Position numbers and translations under genes: made by a program. The notes under the pieces are model-generated. The model ran no database searches, had not been told where the DNA came from, and saw only the letters and a list, made by a program, of their open reading frames with translations. Below are positions 8,072 to 13,793 of a stretch of DNA of 17,387 bases, piece by piece. Position 1 is the stretch's first letter; every line of letters begins with the position of its first letter. Origin of the DNA: CAZRDB01 sp964598695 (GTDB taxonomy: Bacteria > Armatimonadota > Zipacnadia > UBA1398); the NCBI GenBank assembly GCA_964598695.1, contig CAZRDB010000106.1:1-17387 (forward strand). The letters are read 5' to 3'.

Positions 8072-8097
8072 GCCCCGGCAGCCGCCCCGCGCTCAGG
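8067..8097. terminator. Inverted repeat between convergent genes, possible bidirectional terminator
   Basis: CCTGAGC (8067-8073) and GCTCAGG (8091-8097) form a perfect 7-bp inverted repeat around a C-rich 17-base loop. Each arm contains the stop codon of one of the two convergent genes (TGA 8069-8071 plus, TGA 8095-8093 minus). The 21-bp intergenic space has no room for other signals. There is no T-tract, so a classical intrinsic terminator is doubtful. Confidence 0.35.
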
Positions 8098-9612
8098 CCA
8101 CCTCGAACCCGAACACCGTCCCGCGCGTCAGCTCGAACTCATATGCGACGACGCGGCCCGCGAGGTCGGCGTTGGTGCCGCGCCAGGCGATCGAGTGGTC
8201 GACCCGGTCGCCGGCCACGGGTCGGCAGTCGTCCCAGTCGAAGCCCTCGTAGGGCCGACCCGCCACGTCCGTGGCCCGCGCCCGTAGCCCTCCCTCCGCC
8301 GGATCGATCCGTGCGTTCACACGGAGCTGGACGGCCTCGCCCAGCCTGCGGGCTTCGGTCCGCAGCGTGCCCCCCTCACCGCCCGCCGTGTAGCCGACGT
8401 ACCGGTCGCGAGGCAGGTGCGCGTACCCGATCTGCCGCCCCGTGAACCGCTCGGCCTTGTGGCCCCAGCGGTAGCCTCCGTTTAACCACCACCCCAAACC
8501 CCCTAGGGCTACAGGCATTCCCCCCCCCCCCACCGGCCCGNNNNNNNNNNCCAGCGGTAGCCTCCGTAGTCCAGACTCACCCAATCGCCGACGGCGAGCT
8601 GGCAGTCGCCCCCCGCCATCGCGCGGTCCCACGTGCCGGGTACCGGGTTGCGGTCGAGGAACGGCGCCGTCTCGCGATCCCAGCTCCGCCCGTCGCGCGA
8701 CCACGCCACCACGGTGTAGCCGATCCCCGCGAACGGCCGGTCGGCGTCTCGCAGCTCGGCGGCAGTCCGGTCCGGCTCGCAGTTGAGGTCATCGCGCAGC
8801 ACCTTCACGAGGCTGATGAGGAGTTCCCCCCGTGCCAGCACCCCGCTCATCCCGTAGAACTGCGTCTCTCCCTGCTCCGCGGGATCGGGCTCGACGATCG
8901 CCCACGGCTCCTCCCAGTGCAGAAGGTCCTCGCTCACGCTCGCGTGGGGGATCCGCCGGCCGGCCCAGGCCCCCGCCTCGGGCACCATCGAGACGAACCC
9001 GATGTACCGGCCTCGGATCGGATCCCGGTGGATGCTCGCGATGTCGTGGTTCGACCGCAGCACGGGACCGGCCGCGAGCGGCTTCCACACGAGCCCGTCG
9101 GGAGAGCCCGCGACCTGCAGCCCGCCCCCGTGCCACCAGCCGAGCTTGAGGCGTAAGGCGGGATCGGGCGCGGCAGGCCCCTCGTCGAGCACGCTGCAAC
9201 CGAACTGGATCGGCGCCGGATCGGCGAGCACCCGGTGCGGGCGCCGCCAGTGGATCCCGTCGTCCGACTCCATGTGCGCGACGCTCGATGCGCCCGCGTT
9301 CCCCGGCGTGCGCGGCACCCCGTACCACAGGCGGAAGCCGCCGGTCCGCTCATCGCGGAGCACGGTCAGGTAGGGCTGGAAGCAGCCGTCCTCATAGCCG
9401 GTCACGATCGGCTCCGGCAGCCGCGCGGGCGGCTCCGGCTGTCGGCGGAGGCCCGAGGTGGACCTCACGAGGGACCGGTCGAGCAGGAGGTACGGTCCCG
9501 GACGCCAGACCGCGTCCGCCGGCTGCGCGGCGGCGGCGCCCACGCGTGCGAGCCCCGCAAGGGCGAGCAGCCCCGCCGAGCCGCCGATCAGATCGCGCCG
9601 CGTCGCGCGCAT
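8093..9612 (-). CDS. Tat-exported five-bladed beta-propeller protein, glycosyl hydrolase 43/32-like; interrupted by an assembly gap
   Basis: The gene is split in the assembly by Ns at 8541-8550. Collapsing the 17-base duplication (8465-8481 equals 8551-8567) joins both parts in one frame of 477 residues, so this is one real gene. ATG 9610-9612 follows a GGGAG site; the open frame upstream only reads through the tRNA-Arg gene. The N-terminus MRATRRDLIGGSAGLLALAG is a Tat-type signal peptide. The body has repeated blade-like motifs (FRLWYGV, DDGIHWRRP, SPDGLVWKP, SEDLLHWEEP, SRDGRSWDRE), as in sialidase/GH43/GH32-like propeller proteins that bind or cleave glycans outside the membrane. A C-terminal beta-rich domain (about the last 110 residues, FTGRQIGY onward) resembles the sandwich that follows such propellers. 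The activity and the catalytic acids cannot be assigned from sequence alone. The lone position next to tRNAs gives no pathway. Confidence 0.8.
8482..8540. other. Probable erroneous contig end
   Basis: These 59 bases after the first copy of the duplication do not continue the propeller gene. They include a run of 12 C (8520-8531) and a composition unlike the surrounding coding DNA. On the minus strand this reads as a G-rich tail, as low-signal two-colour reads give. I treat it as sequencing noise, not biology. Confidence 0.75.
8541..8550. other. Assembly gap (10 N)
   Basis: Ten undetermined bases inside the propeller gene, of a fixed length typical of scaffolding. The true gap size is best explained as negative, an overlap of 17 bases. 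Confidence 0.98.
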
Positions 9613-9760
9613 CCCGCCATCTCCCGTCGTTCCAGAGGAAGCAGAGGCGTACGGGGAGCGGTTTCGACGGGGAAGCGGGGGGCCCTTCCAGGATGTGCCA
9701 GCGCCGGGCGGGCTGACGGGGACAGCCGCGTCCTGGTGTCCGGGCGCCCAGAAACAGAAC

Positions 9761-9837
9761 TGGCGCGCCCAGAGGGACTCGAACCCCCACTCTCCTGATC
9801 CGTAGTCAGGTGCCTTAATCCATTTGGCCATGGGCGC
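9761..9837 (-). tRNA. tRNA-Arg(ACG)
   Basis: On the minus strand a full cloverleaf is visible. The acceptor stem GCGCCCA pairs with TGGGCGC, followed by discriminator G and an encoded CCA (9761-9763). The anticodon stem CCTGA/TCAGG encloses loop CTACGGA with anticodon ACG (plus-strand 9801-9803), normally edited to ICG to read CGU/CGC/CGA. The T arm has GGTTCGAGTCC-type sequence. It lies 40 bp downstream of tRNA-Ser and probably shares its transcript. No clear terminator follows it before the propeller gene. Confidence 0.97.
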
Positions 9838-9877
9838 GCACTACCAACGCTCTCGCGAGCGGAGGACTCAGACTGTA

Positions 9878-9970
9878 TGGCGGAGTGAGAGGGATTCGAA
9901 CCCTCGAGGGCAGTTAACCCACCCTATCTGCTTAGCAGGCAGACGCCTTCAGCCGCTCGGCCATCACTCC
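9878..9970 (-). tRNA. tRNA-Ser(GCT)
   Basis: A 93-base class II tRNA on the minus strand. The acceptor stem GGAGTGA pairs with TCACTCC, followed by discriminator G and an encoded CCA. The anticodon stem TCTGC/GCAGA encloses loop CTGCTAA with anticodon GCT (plus-strand 9934-9936), which reads AGC and AGU. A long variable arm, typical of serine tRNAs, precedes the T arm GAGGG-TTCGAAT-CCCTC. It is the first gene of a tRNA-Ser/tRNA-Arg pair. Confidence 0.97.
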
Positions 9971-9986
9971 GAACGAACCGAGCGAT

Positions 9987-10015
9987 AGTCTAGCACCCTC
10001 GACTCCGCCGCGCAA
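9987..10015 (-). promoter_or_regulatory. Sigma-70-type promoter of the tRNA-Ser/tRNA-Arg unit
   Basis: Read on the minus strand, TTGCGC (10015-10010) and TAGACT (9992-9987) are separated by exactly 17 bases. The -10 element lies 16 bases before the mature 5' end of tRNA-Ser, leaving a leader of about 9 bases. The -10 matches consensus in four of six positions and is one of the few AT-containing hexamers in the 62-bp spacer after the MFS gene. Confidence 0.6.
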
Positions 10016-10032
10016 GGGCCAACGCGCCGTCC

Positions 10033-11244
10033 TCACGCATCGCCGGACACCGCCTCCGGGCGCCGCGCGCGTCGCGCCTCCGAGACCAGCAGCGCCAGCA
10101 GCACGACCACCAGCACCGCCATCGCCACCGGCAGCATCACGAGCCCCGCCCGCAGGCTGAACAGGTCGCCCAGCCAACCGAGCACCCACGGGAAGAGCGC
10201 GCAGCCGGCGATCCCCGCGGCCGCCAGCAGAGCCAGCATCGCCGTCGAGGTGTCGTCGAGCACCTCCGTCGCGATCGCGAGCAGGGTCGGCCAGAAGCAG
10301 GCCACCGTCAGCCCGGCGCAGCCCGCGAAGATCCACGCGACCCGGGCGTCACCCGCCTGGCCGAACCCCAGCATCGAGATCGCGCACAGCACGGCGGAGA
10401 TCGCCGTCAGTTGGATCGGGCCGACCCGCTTGAGGATCGCGCCCCCCGCGAACCGCCCCAGCGCCATCGAGGTCCCGAAGAGGATGATCGTCATCGCCCC
10501 GCCGCGTGCCGTCGAGCCCAGCTCGCGCTCGAGGAAGCTCGGGGCCCAGGTCGTGACGCCCAGCTCGCTGCCGCCCGCGAGGACCATCGCGAGCATCAGG
10601 CCCCAGAAGGCCTTGCGCCGCAGGAAGCCGAGGCTCGGGCGGCCGGACTCCGCCGCCCCCGAGGCCGGTCTGGGGTAGCGTCGGGTCGCGAACAGCGCGC
10701 ACGTCACGAGCCCGACCGGAAGCCACACCCCCACCGTCGCGCGCCACGGGATCCCGCGCGTCAGCATCTCGCCGGCGAGCAGCGCCGACGCGACCAGTCC
10801 GACGGGGTACAGCGCGTGGGTGATGTTCAGCGCGCGCGCCGCGTCGCGGGGCCGCAGCTCCGCGACGAGTGGGTTGATCAGGGCCTCCATCATGCCGTTG
10901 CCGGCGCCGAGGGTCATCTGCGCGATCATCAGGGTGATGTAGCCGACGGCGACCACCGTGCCGCCGATCCCCGCGGAGACGAGGCCCAGCCCCACGACGA
11001 GGAAGAGCGCCTTGCCGAGGCGGTCGCCGAAGTGGCCGGCCGCGAGCAGCGCCACAAGGAGCGCGATCGTCCGAAGGCTCGCGATCAGACCGCGGCCCGC
11101 GAGGCTCAGGTGGAACTCCTCGCCGATCTGCTCGAGGCACATCGCGGGCGCCTGGGTCGAGGCGGCGTAGACGAACATCGCGAGCCAGCCGGCGATCTCC
11201 AGCCTCCGCAGGGCCACGGCCTGCCCCTGTTGTGGCTCGCTCAC
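10033..11244 (-). CDS. Major facilitator superfamily transporter
   Basis: A 403-residue integral membrane protein with about twelve hydrophobic segments in two halves and an MFS motif A, GHFGDRLGKA, at residues 70-79 between the second and third helices. Further polar/Gly-rich helix motifs (GAGNGMMEALINPLVAEL in the fourth to fifth region, NITHALYPVG) resemble the branch of MFS carriers for sugars and other small organic solutes, but the substrate cannot be told from the sequence. The start is GTG 11244, preceded by GGGAGG at a spacing of 6. The product ends in an Arg-rich cytoplasmic tail. It lies alone, upstream of the two tRNA genes on the same strand and 141 bp downstream of the ankyrin gene, so co-transcription with that gene is possible but not shown. 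Two-component, regulatory or catabolic partners are not adjacent. Confidence 0.92.
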   Translation of the reverse strand: MSEPQQGQAVALRRLEIAGWLAMFVYAASTQAPAMCLEQIGEEFHLSLAGRGLIASLRTIALLVALLAAGHFGDRLGKALFLVVGLGLVSAGIGGTVVAVGYITLMIAQMTLGAGNGMMEALINPLVAELRPRDAARALNITHALYPVGLVASALLAGEMLTRGIPWRATVGVWLPVGLVTCALFATRRYPRPASGAAESGRPSLGFLRRKAFWGLMLAMVLAGGSELGVTTWAPSFLERELGSTARGGAMTIILFGTSMALGRFAGGAILKRVGPIQLTAISAVLCAISMLGFGQAGDARVAWIFAGCAGLTVACFWPTLLAIATEVLDDTSTAMLALLAAAGIAGCALFPWVLGWLGDLFSLRAGLVMLPVAMAVLVVVLLALLVSEARRARRPEAVSGDA

Positions 11245-11334
11245 GTCGCGCCTCCCGCGTGCCGCCCCCGCCCTCCACGCAAGGTCACGAGCATAGCACC
11301 AACGCGACCGGAGGTGGCGAGGAAGCTGGCAGCC

Positions 11335-11353
11335 TACGGGCGGGGCGCCCCTA
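11335..11353. terminator. GC-rich hairpin between ankyrin and MFS genes
   Basis: TACGGGCG (11335-11342) and CGCCCCTA (11346-11353) pair in seven of eight positions around a GGG loop. On the minus strand the hairpin lies about 33 bases after the ankyrin stop codon, the place of a terminator. No T-tract follows. It also resembles the GTAGGGGCG-type dispersed intergenic hairpins seen in some high-GC genomes, so it may be a repeat element. Confidence 0.35.
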
Positions 11354-11385
11354 CGCGGAGGACCAGCCGGTGGAGGGCGCCGGTC

Positions 11386-12081
11386 TCACTGGGACTCACC
11401 CCCGGCGGGGCCGCTCTCGCACGCCGAGGAAGGCGGCAGCCGACCTGCCTCCGCCTCGCGCAGCAGGACGGCGAGGTCGTGATGGCCTGCCTGGCTCGCG
11501 CGCTCAGCCGAGGTCTTGCCCTTGCCATCGCGCACCGAGGAGTCTGCGCCCCCTCTGAGAAGCTCCCCCACCACCACCCGATCGCCCTGCAGAGCCGCGT
11601 AGTGGAGGGGAGTGGCCGGCGCGCAGTCGACCATCTGCTGGTAGCCTGGGGCGCCGGCGTCGACCATCCCCTGGGGCGGAGTGTCGACCGGGTTGGGGTT
11701 CGCTCCCGCGCCCAGCAGCAGTCGCACCATGTGCCCGTCTCTACGGAGCACCGCCCAATGCAGGGGGGGGGCCGGGTCGTCCCACCCATGCAGGTTGGGG
11801 TCGGCTCCGTGAGCCAGCAGCACGGCCGCGACCTGCACGTCGCCCCGCTGGACCGCGTCCGTCAGGGGGGTCCCACCAGCGAGACCTCCCTGATCCGGGT
11901 CCGCCCCCATCCGAAGGGCGCACTCCACGAGCCGAGGAGACCGCAGCCCGATCACGAAGCCCAGCCCGCCACCGGCCAGCACTCCGAGGCACCCGCACAG
12001 GCACAGCAGCAGCACCAACGCACCCGCGATCGCCGCCAACACGCGGCAGCGCCCGGCGCGCCTCGCGCGATCCTGCGTCAC
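11386..12081 (-). CDS. Ankyrin-repeat protein with an N-terminal membrane anchor
   Basis: The 231-residue product, using GTG 12081, has a short Arg-rich N-terminus, one hydrophobic segment (residues about 14-46, with Cys-rich LLCLCGCLG) and then about four ankyrin repeats. Repeat marks are LRMGADPDQ, GTPLTDAVQRGDVQVAAVLLAHGADPNL, PPLHWAVLRRDGHMVRLLLGAGANPN and ATPLHYAALQGDRVVVGELLRGGAD. A Pro/Gly-rich insertion of about 25 residues separates the third and fourth repeats. By the positive-inside rule the repeats should face outside the cytoplasm; a lipoprotein (LCGC) is an alternative. An AGGAGG site lies about 12 bases upstream, slightly far. The frame is open up to 12600, but the extension is Arg/Pro/Ser-rich, overlaps the next gene and reads through an RHS fragment, so I reject it. 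The role is presumably protein binding; an immunity-like function is speculation. Confidence 0.72.
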   Translation of the reverse strand: MTQDRARRAGRCRVLAAIAGALVLLLCLCGCLGVLAGGGLGFVIGLRSPRLVECALRMGADPDQGGLAGGTPLTDAVQRGDVQVAAVLLAHGADPNLHGWDDPAPPLHWAVLRRDGHMVRLLLGAGANPNPVDTPPQGMVDAGAPGYQQMVDCAPATPLHYAALQGDRVVVGELLRGGADSSVRDGKGKTSAERASQAGHHDLAVLLREAEAGRLPPSSACESGPAGGESQ

Positions 12082-12479
12082 AGGCGGTGCTCCCTCCTGC
12101 TGCGATGGGTTCGTCAGCCTCGTGCGGTGGGCCCGGACGCAGCCGAGGTCGGTCGTCGGGTCGCTGTAGTACCCCGCGCGCCGATGTAGCGGAACGGGTT
12201 CGTCGCACAGGCGATTCCGCTCGCGTCGCCTTCTGCCGGGTCTCAGGAGATCCTGCTCGCGGGGCCGGGACGTGGCGGCAGGCGGCCAGGCAGGGACGCC
12301 CGGCCCACCATGGGAGGAGGCATCGTCGCCGCAGGCGCTGCTCCCGCGAGGGAACTCCCCGGAGAGGGACTCCTGTACAACAGAGCCCCCCCCCGCCGTG
12401 CTGCCCACCGGACCCCGGGCGTAGCCGTAGCCGGCGGTCGCGGTCCGGTCGGCCTTCGCACTCCGCGGCCCGGCGGTCC
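12082..12479. other. Gene-free stretch between ankyrin and propeller genes
   Basis: About 400 bp without an intact gene. Its 3' portion (12124-12242, minus strand) encodes a recognisable but frameshifted RHS-core fragment. The remaining 12243-12479 shows no convincing coding signal, RNA or promoter on either strand; open frames there are rich in Arg, Pro and Ser as is usual for non-coding GC-rich DNA. Confidence 0.6.
12124..12242 (-). pseudogene. Fragment of an RHS/YD-repeat core protein
   Basis: Minus-strand codons 12242-12174 read DPAEGDASGIACATNPFRYI and then GAR. After a one-base frame change near 12172-12176 the next frame reads GYYSDPTTDL and then GCVRAHR. Together they line up with the conserved RHS-core stretch NPFRYxGxxGYYxDPETGLYYVRARYYDP. 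An in-frame TGA (12245-12243) stands just before the fragment, and the final YYDP-GRFL part is missing. In intact RHS proteins this core precedes the variable C-terminal, often toxic, domain. The piece is only about 40 codons, so it is a remnant, not a gene. The downstream frame continues into the ankyrin gene without a stop, which may be chance. Confidence 0.6.
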
Positions 12480-13607
12480 TCAGCGCGGCCAGATGTCGGG
12501 ATCGGAACCATCGACCAGTGGCGCTTTGACGCCCGTGTCGAGGTTCACCAGGTACAGGCGGGGCGGCGGCCGATCCTCGTGAGCGTCGGGGAGAGGCCAC
12601 TCAGGCAAAGCCTCCTCAACCACCGCGATGCCGGCTGAGGCCGACGCCGCAACGCCGCGGGGCTTGCGGAACGGCGCGAGCATGGCCCGCGGCCCGCGCG
12701 ACAGGTCCAGCTCGTACAGGCCGCTCCCGGGCTCCCCGTCCAGGAACCGGCCGGGGGTCGCGTAGACGGTACCGCCGGCGAAGGCGAAGCCATCGATGTC
12801 GATCCCGAACCAGGTCGGCCAACCATCGGCGTCGATCTGCCTCCATGGAGTCGCCGCGCGCAGCTCGTACGCGCTGTCAGGGTTGCCGGACAGGCTGGGG
12901 ACCGCGGCAAGCCACCGGTCGGGCGCCCATCGGACGCGTGCCAGGGGCGTCACATCACAGCCCTCCAGCGTCAGCCCCGTTGCGCGGAAGGGCCCGCCCA
13001 GCGGCCCTCGGAACAGCTCCAGTCGCACGGGGCAATCGTCGTTGGGCCCGTGTTCGTTCGCTCCCGCCTTCTGCTGGAGGAGCCACAGGTCGCGGCCGTC
13101 GAACCCGAGCCCCACCCACCCATCGTCGCCGATCCGCTTCGGTACGGCGCCAGCAGGGCGGGCGCGCCACAGGCCCGCCTTGTGCGCTCCGTCTGCGCGG
13201 TCGGTCGCCAGGAAGACGAGGTCGCCCGGTCCGACGAGGGTCGGGCAGAACGCGCGTGGGTGGGGGGCATCCGTGTCGCCCGACTCCCCGAAGGGCTGGG
13301 CGATCTCCCGCAGATCCGTGAGGTCCATCGCGAACACCGCGTCCCCGCGGGTGTAGGTCAGCCAGCACGGCTTCGACAGCGGCGCTGGCTTGGGGGCGGA
13401 CTCCGCATGGGGCGGGGGCGCCGGGGGTGTGCCGGGCTTGCCGCCCGCCTGCGGGCTCCGCGCTGTTGCGGGGACGCGGGACGACGCGGCGGGCGCGACG
13501 GTGGTAGGTGGCTGTGGCGCGGTCCGCCGGCAGCCCGCTGGGACCATGCAGACGAGCAGGGCGACGGCCAGCCCCGCGACCGCGACAAGCCCCCAGACCC
13601 ACCGCAT
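12480..13607 (-). CDS. Exported propeller-like protein of unknown function
   Basis: The 375-residue product starts at ATG 13607, preceded by TTGGAGG at a spacing of 6. A single hydrophobic segment (WGLVAVAGLAVALLVCM) ends in PAGC, a weak lipobox, so it is a lipoprotein or membrane-anchored. A linker rich in Pro, Ala and Ser (about 30-78) follows. The main domain (about 80-375) has short repeated beta motifs: AVFAMDLTDL, GDLVFLATDR, GLWRARPAG, GFDGRDLWLLQQ, GTVYATPGR, SGLYELDLSRG, RLYLVNLDTG. This pattern fits a TolB/YncE-like beta-propeller that reports or binds outside the cytoplasm. Cysteines (CWLTY, AFCPT, DDCPV, EGCDV) could form disulphides. I do not recognise a specific family. Base usage with G/C runs differs somewhat from the housekeeping genes. 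Confidence 0.72.
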   Translation of the reverse strand: MRWVWGLVAVAGLAVALLVCMVPAGCRRTAPQPPTTVAPAASSRVPATARSPQAGGKPGTPPAPPPHAESAPKPAPLSKPCWLTYTRGDAVFAMDLTDLREIAQPFGESGDTDAPHPRAFCPTLVGPGDLVFLATDRADGAHKAGLWRARPAGAVPKRIGDDGWVGLGFDGRDLWLLQQKAGANEHGPNDDCPVRLELFRGPLGGPFRATGLTLEGCDVTPLARVRWAPDRWLAAVPSLSGNPDSAYELRAATPWRQIDADGWPTWFGIDIDGFAFAGGTVYATPGRFLDGEPGSGLYELDLSRGPRAMLAPFRKPRGVAASASAGIAVVEEALPEWPLPDAHEDRPPPRLYLVNLDTGVKAPLVDGSDPDIWPR

Positions 13608-13793
13608 CGCCGGCCTCCAATCGTACGGACGGCTGCCCCACCCGTGTGGCGCCCTCCGACCGTGCTGCCCACCGCTACCGCGCTTCCCGAAAGTCCCTGC
13701 AGGTACCAGCGGCGCGCGGCGGTCTGTCGAGTGCTCGCCCCTCCGCAGGTTGTCGCTCTTCGCTCTTGCGCGCGGGAACGTCCGAGGACTGCT

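Larger units (their letters stand above)
8465..8567. repeat. Direct 17-base duplication flanking the assembly gap
   Basis: CCAGCGGTAGCCTCCGT occurs at 8465-8481 and again at 8551-8567, 86 bases apart. Both copies encode the same YGGYRW protein segment on the minus strand. The offset changes the frame, which explains why the propeller gene looks like two overlapping frames. This is the true overlap of two contigs that were scaffolded and not merged. Confidence 0.9.

Noticed and set aside
8520..8531. Poly-C run as a phase-variation tract
   Set aside because: It lies in the 59-base noncoding tail beside the Ns, which is best explained as a bad contig end.
9671..9689. Imperfect hairpin GGAAGCGG/CCCTTCC as tRNA terminator
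   Set aside because: The stem is short with a mismatch, and no T-tract follows on either strand.
9613..9831. N-terminal extension of the propeller protein up to 9831
   Set aside because: The extra residues are a translation of the tRNA-Arg gene and its flank; the Tat signal with a ribosome site at 9612 marks the real start.
12082..12600. N-terminal extension of the ankyrin gene to position 12600 (404 residues)
   Set aside because: The extension is rich in Arg, Pro and Ser, overlaps the neighbouring gene, and contains an RHS fragment in two frames. The GTG at 12081 with a nearby ribosome site and membrane anchor is more credible.
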